DNA of 64,000 nucleotides from Hirudinaria manillensis (GCA_034509925.1 CM067532.1:5730142-5794141); one strand, 5' to 3'; positions 37,601 to 48,810 are shown, counted from the first letter of the stretch. Notes: generated by a model from the sequence alone, not told the origin. Made by a program: numbers and translations.

Positions 37601-39261
37601 CTAATACGGAGGTGAAGTCAACATTTTCCAAAATAAAACTTAATTTAAACTAAATTTAAATTCAATTGGATAAATTAATGTTTGTACGTTAAAAGGCATG
37701 ACTGCCAGTCAGAACATCGAGAGACTAAGCGAAGAGCTCTCGGATGGGGGAGGTGAATCAGTACCTAGGGACAGGTGTTTGCCTCACTTGGATGAATGCA
37801 ATCCGTCGTCGCAAAAGTCCAGCTTCCTCTTCGGTTGCGTCTCCATGTCGAACGTCCTCAAGAATGCTTTCGTTCTCGTCCAAGTGAACAGATTCCAGCA
37901 GATCATTGGCGTCTTCACTCTCCAGGCACAAACACACGCCAATAAAGTCAATCGAAGTTTAACATTCAGAAGTGGAATTCATTTGAAAAGCTGTTAACGA
38001 ATTTGTTTCGTAAATGTTAAAATGGTTACTGGCGGCCCTAGAATACTTAGTATCCCTTCCCTAGATGAGCTAGTAGAATATAGTAAATTTATCCTGTAAT
38101 CGTGATAATATTGCTATTAACAATTAAGTTCTGACTGAAATATCATCCCATGTTGCAACAGATTACGTGGTTGCAGCACATCCACGAAGCTCAAGAAGCC
38201 TACAAAGAATCTCTGGAAAAGTCGAGCATCTGCGAACATTTCCCGGCAGCAGTCACTTCTGGAACTCAAATTGTTCCGAAGAGTCTGCTAAGCAACATCG
38301 AGAAAACCTTAAAAGCCACTCCATCCATGGAACAACTTTCGAAAGCTCCCGGCATCAGAAGTCGAGGAGCGAGTCGATTCAACCTCCTATCACAAAAGCC
38401 TGCAAGTTTAGAGATCTGGAATCCACCAAAACAAATATCCGATCCCAGGATCGTCATAACGGTGGAAGGGACTCTCCAGAAAAGCGGTGCCAAGTGGAGG
38501 AGCGTTTCGTCGGATGCAGCAACCGTCGGTTCTCCAGGATCGGACACGACCGTCCGTAGAACTTCAGATCCGATCACGACCAGTCCTTCCAAGCTCCAGA
38601 AGACCGCCTCCCAAGCTTCGTCCGAAGACCAGCGCTTTCCGAGCTTCCAAATCATCCACAGGCCTCAAATCCACTGCTACGAATCCATGCATAGCGTTCG
38701 ATTGCCACCGGAACAAAGCATAAAACATTCGCAAACCCACCAACAAGTTCATCTCGACATTCAACGGCATCCACTCGTGCTCTGCCAGTTCAACAGCGAC
38801 TCGTGCATGCAATCGTCGCCTGCGTATCTTCAACAGGCACCAGTTCACGATTCTCAGGTGAGGTCTCAGGTAAGATGCAATCATATTAATTTTGATTTTA
38901 CATCAAACCAAACCTTTTAAAGTCATATTTTAAATTGTAGCAATTTTAAACTAATAATCTTCTATTTATAATTATTTACATCAATTTTAAACTAGAAAAA
39001 TTCCAAATATAATTATTTATTCAGCCGCAAATGGAAGCTTTTGGAATGGCGCCGAGGTCGAGAACATTCCAGCACATCCCGAGTCCACTGGCGCAGGCTC
39101 CAGTGATGTCCCCTTACGTGTCATCGATTTTAAGACTTCCGTTAGACGAGGAGAGGGTAAGGCATTCCTCTCTGAAGGTCAGAAAGAGACCAATCCCGGG
39201 GGAAGTTGCTACCGCTTTAGCCATGGAAAAATCTCAGTCGACCGACATCATTCACCTTTGA
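23309..39261 (+). CDS. PLEKHG7-like Dbl-family RhoGEF (DH-PH)
   Basis: Predicted guanine-nucleotide exchange factor for Rho GTPases. Twenty exons join in frame: 23309-23614, 25636-25751, 26660-26877, 27452-27519, 28050-28136, 28256-28317, 30646-30863, 32465-32508, 32640-32747, 33006-33158, 33305-33502, 33624-33740, 34036-34210, 35765-35880, 36130-36223, 36437-36516, 37228-37333, 37696-37946, 38162-38869, 39025-39261. From the first in-frame ATG (23327) it is 1147 aa; further 5' exons are possible. A Ser-rich, low-complexity N-terminus is followed by the DH domain (about 418-640: AVWELFRSECVFLIDHL, YCLNYS, WCNQDERCRKLQLTDLL). A PH domain follows (about 690-860: RKLIHEGHVNLL, MYMFLFDDILLLTKIKK, NAFVLVQVNRFQQ). 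The C-terminal 280 residues are Ser/Pro-rich. The order and wording of the DH-PH motifs match PLEKHG7 best. An intronless gene is nested at 29124-29492. Confidence 0.88.
27580..27650. repeat. Intronic (GAT)n tract
   Basis: GATGAT/GACGAC run in the RhoGEF intron after the exon ending 27519. Open frames crossing it are Asp- or Ile-repeat artefacts. Confidence 0.85.
28566..28631. repeat. Intronic (ATC)n microsatellite
   Basis: About 22 perfect ATC units in the same RhoGEF intron that hosts the nested gene, about 315 bp before the duplicated upstream block. Confidence 0.95.
28947..29040 (+). promoter_or_regulatory. 94-bp upstream block A with palindromic CRE
   Basis: Base-for-base identical to 47599-47692, the equivalent position upstream of the paralogous gene. 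Contains the CREB/ATF palindrome TGACGTCA (28968-28975), a C/EBP-like TTGTGCAA and an overlapping Fox-like GCAAACAA. It ends 83 nt before the ATG at 29124. No TATA box is obvious. Promoter or 5'-UTR function is inferred from position and conservation; the motif matches themselves are seen directly. Confidence 0.65.
29124..29492 (+). CDS. Small Cys-rich tail-anchored membrane protein A (nested gene)
   Basis: Intronless 122-aa frame inside the RhoGEF intron 28318-30645, same strand. There is no signal peptide. The N-terminus is Cys/Gly/Ser-rich and polar, with a Gly run (22-27). A conserved block follows at 40-57 (CRGDESFEKWKKEILAQG), then a basic stretch with cysteines, then GCTCC at 93-97 directly before one hydrophobic helix (98-116). 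It ends IKKKFID. The topology predicts a C-terminally anchored protein with a cytosolic domain; cysteines next to the helix are plausible palmitoylation sites. It is paralogous to the gene at 47761-48132, with the conserved block starting at residue 40 in both. I recognise no named family. The start is supported by the paralogue and by the shared upstream block. Confidence 0.8.
   Translation: MSCPSCAGVSKGESGRRNDCSGGGGGGYDGSRSRNKTKSCRGDESFEKWKKEILAQGNEEASEAKHAQGFVDDDCREICRRMLRKQQPKQKAGCTCCTFMLAAAVLLAAGVTVALIKKKFID
29637..29642 (+). terminator. Polyadenylation signal of nested gene A
   Basis: AATAAA 145 nt after the stop codon. It would end a compact transcript unit wholly inside the RhoGEF intron. 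Confidence 0.5.
35883..35975. repeat. 22-bp tandem repeat at the start of an intron
   Basis: About four copies of aacaacacaacaatcacaac plus 'at', beginning immediately after the donor of the RhoGEF exon that ends at 35880, so the splice donor abuts the repeat. Confidence 0.9.
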
Positions 39262-40393
39262 CCGAGCTTAAAAAGGGCCTCTAACTCACATATCAAACTC
39301 GTGTTGATATATTTTCATTCGAAGGGAAATATTTTGCAAGATTTCTTTCTTTCATCCAACCCTGAAAGACGCAATAAGGAAACTTTTTTGAAAGACCTTT
39401 ATCGAGGCTTATTGAAATAGATGGAAACATATCCTCTGATTGACTGATTGAAAGATGATTGAAATGATTGCTGTTTTAAATTCTTTTGGACGACCTTTCA
39501 ATATTCGTCGTGTCTTGTATTAAAAACCGATTCTTAATGCTGCTGGCTGTTGACGATTGATGTCGGTTGTTATCGGTTGTTGTCGGTTCATGTCGGTTCA
39601 TATCAACGACGTTTTTTTTTTTATTCCTGGAATCCGCTCCTAGTGAAGGGAGTTATTTTTATAACGGAAGATTGTGCATATCACGTGTTTCGGTGTCTCT
39701 TTTACATCAAGTCCTGCATTCATGGTGCTCCCGTGTTCGTCTTTTACCGAGGACACCACTGGTGCGGAGAACTGGCCATCTTTCATGCTCCGACCTGTGA
39801 AAGTCGACGCTACGTGGAGTCTTATTTTGTTGTTGTTGTTATTGTTGTGGTGGATCACTTGTTTGTCAGTTGAAATCAAGTTTATAAATCTGTGATGTTA
39901 AAGATAATTTATAGAAAAAAATATATACGTGTGTGCATCAATTGCAATGTCTTTTATTGATCTCGAACCTTGGTGATGTTCGAAAGTGGCCAATTAGTTT
40001 TAAATGACTTCAGGCTTCGATGACTCGGTTGCTACTTAAGAATTGTTTTTGATGATATCATTGCATTGTATTGCATTGTATTTAATATTTGTTTGTTTAT
40101 CTTTTTGTTTATCTATTATTGATAAACGTGGAGCGTCAGTCTTATCGTGAGTAAAGGCTACGTAACGATATATGTTTAACAATAAAACACAAATAGAAAG
40201 CTCATGATTTCGAACTTTAAGAAAGTGAAACCGCATGCAAAGGAAACTGGGAATGTTTAAAGGTAGGACAAAATACGAAATTTAAAAAATTTAAAATTCA
40301 CTATTTCAGAATGAAACAACTTCGCTTGGGGAATTATCGATTAATTATATCGAATTATCGCTTAACGCCAGTTGGAATCATTTAATTTTAACC
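39262..40393. other. Convergent intergenic spacer
   Basis: Lies between the RhoGEF stop (+) and the arylsulfatase stop (-), so both 3' UTRs should fall here. An AATAAA at 40182 could serve the plus-strand gene. No exon is supported. Confidence 0.5.
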
Positions 40394-43300
40394 TCAACAC
40401 CACCCCGGACTCCAAAATCCTCCCCAAAAATTTGGAAAAGCTTTCGTTGTCCTCCCTGGGAGGAATGGGGGAACCTCCTTCAGTTTGAGTTCGTTTAATT
40501 CACTTGTAAGCCTCAGGAAATCGTCTGAATGGAGAGGAGAATTGCTAAGGTCCTTATTCTCTTGCGCATCTTCTGCAATTTTAGGATTTCCAGAGGTGTT
40601 TACAGGTTTATCATTTATTTAATTTCAATTATTTAATAAATTCATTAAAATTACTTTAATCGACATTTCCAAATCACCTTGTAGATCGAACAGCTTGAAC
40701 CTTCTGGAACAATTTCTTGCGGAATTCTTGATGTTTCTGAGTTGTTTCAACTTTTTCTTGATAACGTTTTCCTCTTTCCATGTTTTAGGAACTGAAATGA
40801 TTTCATCGTGGTGTCCTGCACATCCTTCTATGATCTTGAATCTGCCACTTCTGCTTTCAATGAATTATTTTATTATTAATTGTTCTATTAACAGCAATGC
40901 TAGTGATGAAATAATTAATAAGCATTTTGTTAAATATTATTTGTTGTTGATAAAGTTAGTTAATTGCAAATGAATAAATTAATTTCAGGAAATAATTCTA
41001 ATTCGTTTTATTTAATTGTTTCAATTCTTAAATAAAAACTTCCATGGGTTGATAATCAATCAATCAATGGATTGATGACCAATCAACGATTATCAGACCA
41101 ACATCTTTGGGCTTCAAAAGTTGAATCACTTAACCTCAAAGCAGCCTCCCCGTTCATTGAATTGATTTGATAAACAAAGGATTTCCTTGCTGTTGTCTTG
41201 TGCCTGCTGAGTAAGGAAGTCCAATGAGACATTCCATCTATTTCTCCGTAACTCCAGCTCTTGTCTTCATAGAATTGCAATTTATAAAACTTTGAATTGC
41301 AATTGGCATTCACGATAATATATATTAAAATCGATTGAAATTAATATTGTACATGATATTACAATTAATACTTGCGATATTTATTTTATATAAATATAAT
41401 ATTTTACTTGTGAATCCATTTCTGGAGGCTGCTTCAACTAAGGTTGGAAACCAATCGACCGCATGAAACAATCTGTCAAATAATTTCATTCGATAATTTT
41501 TACTTAAATTTATTTCTATCTTTTAACGAATTAAATCATTAAAAGACAACAATCATCATGAATACATCCACCTACCCTTGTAATTTCTTCGCTGGAAGGT
41601 TGAACCCCGAAATGAAACTTGGGACCCTGGTGCCCCCCTCCCATAGGGTTCCTTTTCCCCCCTTGAAGGGCCAATTGCTTCCCCCGTTCTCCTGCGAAGC
41701 TCCGTTCTGTTTGTTGACATTACGTGGAAGTTTAAAATTTAATTACCATTAATGAGATTAATTATTTGCAATTTGGCAAAACAATTTTTAAAGTTTGGAT
41801 TAAATCTTAATATATCATAATAAATCCTAATAATGAGAACAATAATAATTATCAAATACTTTACGTCCGAAACGAATGCGAATATCGTATTTTCCAGCAT
41901 GTTCCTGCTTTCCAGCACCTTCATGATTCGACCAACGCCTTGGTCGACAGATGTTATCATGGCTGTAATATAACACAATATAATCATAATTGTAATGCAA
42001 TGTAATGTAATTGTAATGTATGTAATGCAAAAGAATTATTAACAACAAAAATACCTGAAAATACCTTCCTTCGCTTGGCTTTTACGAATCTGTACTTCTT
42101 CAGGAATTCCCCAGGAACCTCAAGAAATAAATGATATTTCAATTGTCCTGGTTTAGAAAATCACAAAATGGAGACACAACATGGATTACCATGAATAACA
42201 TGAATTATCAAATTCAAGCAAGCGGATATGTAGATACAAAATAAACCGAAATATAATAAAATTTAAAGGAATAATATAATAAAATAAATTAAAATATAAT
42301 AAAATTGCGGCGAATATTATACCTGGAGTGGTGGATGTGCAACCTGAAATGCAAGGAAAATGAAAAGGGGTTTTTGCAGGTCGTGTTTTCTGACGATGTT
42401 TTCAACTCTTTTCGTGAATGTGGTCTGAATATTTAAATTTATGATATTACATTTAATTAACATAAAATAAATATGTAAAAATATAAAATATATTTAATTA
42501 ACTATTATATTTATTCAATAATATAATTAATATATTTATTGATATATATATTTAATAATATATTTGTTAATATTTATTTAATAATATAATTAATATATTT
42601 ATTGATATCATATAAGTAATATTGCACGGTGACGGAATCGTGAAGAATTTGAGTCCTCAGTTAAAATGATTTTTTAAAATGAGTTTATTAAAATTAAAAA
42701 GTTTATTAAGTTTAAAAACTGAAATAAAAAGCAAACGTTGTTCACCGTGGAATATTCTTTTGTCAGGTGAATATCTTCGTTTAGACGGAAATCGTAACCA
42801 TGGGAATCTGAAATAATTGAAATATTTGTTATTTGTTTATAAAATCTCAAATAATTTAATTATAAAAAAAGGAAAATATCTTAGTTATAAATAATTATTT
42901 AATTTAATAAGCTAATCTATTGATTATTTAACTATCTGAATGATGTCTGACCCGAGTGGGTGAAATGATCTTGATGACCCGTGTAGAACCCATAAAAACT
43001 TTCAAAACCTCTGAAGGTCGGAGTATAGGAACGATTGCAGAAGCCCAAATGCCATCTTGAAATAAGAAATTAAAATTTATTCTCAGGAAGACAAATAATA
43101 AATTTAAAAAATAAATAAAATTGGACGCAAATTACAATCTTCGTATTGTAATATAATATTATAACGAACAGAATTGTAAATAAACCAAAATTATAATGAA
43201 TGCAAACGTCATTATTTTGCAATATCTCGTGGCCAAACCATTGTAATGATAATCTGACTAACTTGCCTACAGCATGTGTTGAGTAACCAAAGCTCTTCAA

Positions 43301-45091
43301 CACCTCAGGAAGGAGGGTTGCATTGACAGGGAGACCGTGTGGTCTATCGTTGGTGATGACACCTTGCTGTTAATTGCATGATTTATTATTGATAACATTT
43401 ATTATTGTAATTATTATTAATATTATTATCACTATCATTATTATTATTATTATTGTTATTATTACCATTATCAATATTATCAATATTATTATTATTATTA
43501 TTATTATTATTACTTTCGTAATTAATAACATCAAAAACTAGAGCTAACACTTTCCTTGTAAAGATCATATTATAATAAACTGAATAAAAAATAAACTATA
43601 ATTATAACGAATGCAAGCGTCAATGATTTCGTAAGATTTAATGAGTTCACCTGAAGTCCTAATTTGAATGGATACTTCCCTGTAAGCAATGCGGCTCTGG
43701 AACTGCAGGTAATAAAAAAGTAATTTATTCAAAATACGATTCACGTTCACAATACGATTCTTATGTAATAAATAAATTTATAAGTTATACTTGACGAGGT
43801 TAATGTAGTAAATAAATATAGGATTTTTGAAAAGTGATTTTCATTTCAATATCATCGACTTTGAAACTTTCCTACAGTTTTCAAATATTTATTTAAAACC
43901 TTTTTTCCAAATTTATAAATTTAAGAAATGAATTTGAAATTATTTCCAACGATGTGTCGAATAAAATTAATTAATTAAAATAAATAAATTAATTAATTTC
44001 AATTAATTGTTTTATTAAACAATAATTTAACAAATATTTTCCATTTCCAACTGACGGTGAACAAACTGGTGAAACGTAGGAATTGTTGATTTCAACTCCT
44101 TTCCTGACGAGAAAGTTGAGGTTTGGAGTTTTTATTTGTGAGTTGTGCCAACCTACGTCGTTCCAACCTCAAAAAAAAATAATTTAAAATTTAAAATAAA
44201 ATTAATTTCATAATTAAAGATAAAATTAAAGATTTAAATAAAAATCCGAAATCTAAAAATTAATTCGGGATTAAATTATTTTCTTTTAAATTCCAATTTT
44301 TAGTTAATTATTTATTTGTTTTTATTTCCTTATTTCATTTTTTTCTAAATAGTAAAATTATTATTTTCAAGTTCAAGGGTTTTATGTTATTTCAAGGTGT
44401 TCCTTCGTAATACTTGTGTATGCATTTTGAACTTTGAACTCTAAACTACACTCGGACGTGCAGTGCATAGCAAGGCATTCATTTAATCCTTATCCGATGA
44501 AATTAATGACTTTCTTAAAAACAATTTAATCTCATTTTTAAATAAAAGCTGAAAATAAATCGCACAAATTCAGAATCCGAACTTCCATTTGACAAAAACT
44601 CGACTTCATAGTTTTAAGTTCACGTATTACACGTGCACGTGCCTCTGGCATTCAGTAATTGTCGTGCTTCTAGTGCAACACTTTTCAAGGACTCTGGATG
44701 CCTTGTTGGCCAATTTTTGAACATTTTACATGAAATGTTGCATCCATAAATTGCAGCAGTAATTAAATTTCATGTTATTCTGACGCTCGTTTAAGTTTTT
44801 AAGACCTTTAAGTGATTTCATTAAAGTGAAGTTGATCGAATGCACAACAGACTCTCACATGCAGTATCTAAACATCACAACAGATTCTGACCAACAAAAA
44901 TTATCTAACCAACAAAAGCAGTATCTAATCGAATCAACAACAATATCCAGCCATGGCAACTGATTCTAACCTACATCGTCGACCACGATGAAGATGATGT
45001 GAGGAGGGGTCCGACAATTCAAGGCATTAATTACTAAGAAATCGTTCAAAATTACTAAAACAACGAAACTCCAAGACTTCACGGAATCCAT
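40394..45091 (-). CDS. Secreted/lysosomal arylsulfatase (type B/I/J-like)
   Basis: Hydrolyses sulfate esters, probably of glycosaminoglycans. Fourteen exons in transcript order: 45091-44971, 44167-44056, 43702-43651, 43366-43263, 43055-42952, 42807-42746, 42424-42323, 42118-42055, 41962-41865, 41706-41576, 41472-41408, 41264-41135, 40850-40678, 40572-40394; 498 aa. A signal peptide (about 8-23) precedes the fold. Metal ligands D38-D39 (IIFIVVDD) are present. The sulfatase signature C76-S-P-S-R80 is split by an intron; its cysteine is converted to formylglycine in this family. Other active-site residues are also present: K130-W-H132 (HAVGKWHLG), H215 (VAHPP), D273-N274 and K291 (GGKGTLWEGG). 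The C-terminus PNFWGGFWSPGWC resembles the Trp-rich end of arylsulfatase B. The start ATG (45089-45091) immediately precedes the signal peptide. The set of active-site residues looks complete, so it is predicted active; the exact substrate is unknown. Confidence 0.92.
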
Positions 45092-47598
45092 GGCAACGGA
45101 TCCGGGTTTCGACGCCTCCTAAGGCTTTCGAGTCGATGTTTTTTAAAGAATTTATGAGTAAAAAAATCTCCAAAAATAAACACAGCAGGCTTAATTTCAG
45201 GTCGTAAAAAATAAACTAATAAAACTTCAAGTAATTCACGTGCAAAGTTGAGTTTTTAAATCCAGTCTCAAGCCTTTCACAAAAGTTTCAAGTAAGAAAA
45301 AAAAAAGATTCGAAGCCTTCTACGAGCTGATTTGAAGCGGTAATAAAATTCTTTGGACCGAGTGAGATTATATTTACCGTCGCATTCACTCTTTGTCGGC
45401 ACTCACCACCTCCGACAGACTTTTATAAATAAGTCATCTTTGGGAGTGTAAATGTATTTAAATGAGTTTAAGTTACTTTAAATGTGTTTAAAATTGTTTT
45501 TTTGTTTCATTTTTGGCGCCAACCGATCGTCCGTTCTGCTCTTTTCAATGATCCTTTAATTTCAAACTCTTTGATTTTCATACTCTTTGGATAATTATTG
45601 GATTCTGCCAATTGCTGTTAAAACGAAAATGTTAAATCTCATTTACTTCTACTTAAATGTTTTTAATTAATTAATCAGCAATAGATTGTGCTTCTTTGCA
45701 GTTACAAGTAATTATATAAAACTATTCAATCGTTACAATAATAACAATTAAAACTAATAATAATAACAATAATAATAATAATCGCCTCGTAAAACAAGTT
45801 GTCGTTAAAAACACAAAAACTTGACATCTTCCCATTATCAGCCATTATTATTCCATTATGAAAGCTCTTAAAACAGGATCACATCGAGCGTTGCTTCCAT
45901 TTGTAATCTTATATCATGTTATCTCAAATTATGTTATGTTATGTTATGTTATGTTATGTTATGTTATGTTATGTTATGTTATGTTATGTTATGTTATGTT
46001 ATGTTATGCTATGCTATGCTATGCTATGCTATGTTATGTTATGTTATGTTATGTTATGTTATGCTATGCTATGCTATGCTATGCTATGCTATGCTATGCT
46101 ATGCTATGCTATGCTATGCTATGCTATGCTATGCTATGCTATGCTATGCTATGCTATGCTATGCTATGCTATGCTATGCTATGCTATGCTATGCTATGTT
46201 ATGTTATGTTATGTTATGTTATGTTATGTTATGTTATGTTATGTTATGTTATGTTATGTTATGTTATGTTATGTTATGTTATGTTATGTTATGTTATGTT
46301 ATGTTATGTTATGTTATGTTATGTTATGTTATGTTATGTCGGGTCATGTCACGTGTCCATGGCACCCTCAAAACGTCACTTGAAACTTTTGGTACCGCTT
46401 ACCTGTATCAAAATGTTTCCAACCAACAGAAGCTATTTTTAATATGCAAACGAGGTTATCAAAAGATTAATGTGGAGTTTATGCAAATATGATCAAAAGA
46501 CATTTTTATGCGCATCTAATCCCCTCCGCAATGTTTTCCATATTAAAGGGACTTTTATTGATTTATTTATTGTTATGTTATTTACTGATTAATATTAGGA
46601 TATTCAAAGTCATGACAAACGATAAATCATTGTAAAATATTTATTAAAAAATTCTTTTGAATGTTTGTTTGGGAGCCATAAATTTTAAATCTATCAACGG
46701 CTATAATCGCCTTCAATAAATATCCAATTAAAAATTCTCAACAAAACTTCTGAATGGCATCTTTCAAGTAGTATGAATATTACCCATTTGACATTTATGT
46801 AGCACTTAGTTTTAAAGCACAACGAAAGAAATTGCAAATGTCGAGGCATTCACTTAATCTTCACAAATTGTTAGGAGACATCATCCCGCTCTCGGGACAA
46901 GCTTTTTCTGGTACCATTTTTTAGGTTCACCGAGAGCGTGTTTCAACTTACATGAAAGCGTGCATTTAAACTGAATTAACATAATATTAATAACATTAAT
47001 GAATTCAAATGAGCAGTTTATAGTAATTGTGGTGATGGTAAATCAGTGTTTTAAAATTGGCCAAGCCTGGGAGGGAAAGGTTTGGTAATGGTTGATGATG
47101 ACTTATGTTTTTTTTTAACTTTTTAAATCACGAAATTCATTATTCATTCAGGGGGTTTACTATACAGAGTGTACTGCTGTACACACGGAGATGGAGGGGG
47201 CACTTTCACCTCTTGTCCCCCAACCTCCTGGTGGTTACGTCAACGAATTAAAATTAATCAACTAAAATTAAATTGATCTGTTAACTTCTAGCCCAGATGT
47301 TAGATGGTTTAAGCTGAGCAAACAAGCTTGAAAGTAACAGAGATTATTAATTATCACATCGCTAATTTAAGGTGTATGTCAATTACCAATGCAGTAATTA
47401 AGTAAAGTAATTAATTTTCTCCCCTGGACATGCTTTGTGCTTATTTCAGAAGAGGTTTTTATTCCTATCCATCACGAACTTGATTATCGTATATTTGATA
47501 TATATTAGAAATAATGCGTTAACGAAATACGAGTCCTATTTTACTCTGGAACTACTCTGCCTTTTGTGCTTTGTAGAAAAATGTGTTTTCCTTATTTT
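45092..47598. other. Divergent intergenic region with pentamer array
   Basis: Separates the arylsulfatase (-) from small gene B (+). Besides the TTATG/CTATG array it contains a compact, less A+T-rich island (about 47165-47270). One frame there reads TEMEGALSPLVPQPPGG, flanked upstream by 'tatacag', but no matching exon was found. Otherwise nothing is supported. Confidence 0.45.
45929..46339. repeat. (TTATG/CTATG)n pentanucleotide array
   Basis: About 82 perfect pentamers of two variants, TTATG and CTATG, arranged in homogeneous blocks (T-type, short C-type, T-type, long C-type about 46060-46197, long T-type). All three forward frames are open and give MLCYV/MLCYA repeats, an artefact of the 15-bp triple period. 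Confidence 0.98.
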
Positions 47599-47692
47599 AT
47601 TTCTTTGGTTTCGTTTTGATGACGTCAAGTGCCTATCAAGAACTTAATTTGTCGAATGCTTTTGTGCAAACAACTGGAAATAAGCTAAAGTT
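47599..47692 (+). promoter_or_regulatory. 94-bp upstream block B with palindromic CRE
   Basis: Identical at all 94 positions to 28947-29040. The CRE palindrome TGACGTCA is at 47620-47627. The block ends 68 nt before the ATG of gene B. Sequence on either side differs completely from the other copy. Confidence 0.65.
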
Positions 47693-47760
47693 TATCTTAT
47701 GGTTGTGAGTTAGCCGGGGTTTGTTCATTTGTCTGTGTGAAAGATTTCTTAATAGCAAAT

Positions 47761-48132
47761 ATGAGCAGCAGTGATTCAGAAGGGGGATCTGGCGAAAGAG
47801 GCAAAAGCTGTGGTTGCGAAGGCATTTCAAGGGTCCAACAAGAGTCTTCAGAAGGCAAGAAGAATGAAAAATGCTCTTGCCGTGGCAACGAATCGTTCGA
47901 GAGGTGGAAAGAGGAAATTCTTGCCAAAGGTTGCAAGGGAGGCGGTGCTGAGAAACGCAAAAATGGCAAGAAGGAAGAGAGTGGCTGCGAAGTGTTCAGA
48001 ACCATGAGCAGAAAAGTTCAAAACGAGCCTGACAAATGCGGCTGTTCGTGTTGTTCTATTGTGCTTTGTGCCGCAGTCCTCATAGCAGCTGGAGTAACGG
48101 TGGCTTTCATCAAAAAGAAGTACCTCGACTAA
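47761..48132 (+). CDS. Small Cys-rich tail-anchored membrane protein B
   Basis: Intronless, 123 aa, paralogue of the gene at 29124. The N-terminus is acidic, Ser- and Gly-rich (MSSSDSEGGSGERG). The shared block CRGNESFERWKEEILAKG lies at 40-57. A Lys/Gly-rich basic middle (58-75) follows. CGCSCC at 93-98 adjoins the single C-terminal helix (99-117, AAVLIAAGVTVAFI), and the protein ends KKKYLD. It has no N-terminal signal, so it is predicted to insert by its tail with the body in the cytosol. The C-terminal 30 residues are the most conserved part, which suggests the anchor and its membrane-proximal cysteines matter. Function is unknown. It lies between a divergent arylsulfatase and the UBL5 duplication. 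Confidence 0.8.
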   Translation: MSSSDSEGGSGERGKSCGCEGISRVQQESSEGKKNEKCSCRGNESFERWKEEILAKGCKGGGAEKRKNGKKEESGCEVFRTMSRKVQNEPDKCGCSCCSIVLCAAVLIAAGVTVAFIKKKYLD

Positions 48133-48203
48133 CTCTCTCTTCAAATACCCTTTTTATTGTAACTTACATCTCATTTTACCAACTGCGTATCTTTGTGTTT
48201 ATT

Positions 48204-48209
48204 AATAAA
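48204..48209 (+). terminator. Polyadenylation signal of gene B
   Basis: AATAAA 72 nt after the stop codon of the small tail-anchored gene, just before the UBL5 tandem duplication begins. Confidence 0.5.
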
Positions 48210-48681
48210 ATACATTTAGAAATACAGAAATCTAATTTGCGGCAAATATTAATAACGTTTAAGGAAAATAAGGTATTCATAACTTTAAATCCATTAAATA
48301 ATTCCACAATCATACAAAAGATATAATGGCCAGTTGCACGATTTGTCGAGACATTAAAATGGTTGATCAATAGATTCATAAAATGGTTAAATTGCTCGTC
48401 TCCTTAAAAGAAAGTAGGCTCTATCTGGTGGCAGCATTTTAAGTCAGTCGCAATACCAGGTAAACTAATACATCTTACTAGTTAGATTCCAATTCTCCAA
48501 ATTATGGCGAAACTTACCAACTTGAGGCATCTTTAGGTTAAGAGTAAAATAATTTCACTCTTCTTAAACCATTACAATAATTAATACCATTTCATTCTCT
48601 TATGTCTGCCTCTCATAAATGCAGCTCATTTTTCCATTTTTCAAATGCAATCAATACCAAGACTACATGTAGGATTCCAGT

Positions 48682-48687
48682 TTTATT
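48682..48687 (-). terminator. Polyadenylation signal, UBL5 copy 1
   Basis: AATAAA on the minus strand about 125 nt after the stop, conserved at the same place in the second copy (49921-49926). Confidence 0.45.
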
Positions 48688-48810
48688 GTCAAATATTATT
48701 ATTGTTGTTTTATGGTGAAAGATCTCAATTAAATGCAGAGATCTCATCACAAAGCCACCTGAAATCCTCAAATGTTACTAATATGTACTAATATTAAGCT
48801 CAATTGACTT

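Noticed and set aside
38266-38884. Minus-strand frames opposite the large RhoGEF exon
   Set aside because: Mirror frames of a 708-nt coding exon that is in phase with the rest of the RhoGEF.
45858-46492. Long MLCYV/MLCYA open frames
   Set aside because: Translation of a 5-bp microsatellite open in every forward frame; no codon bias or conserved start.
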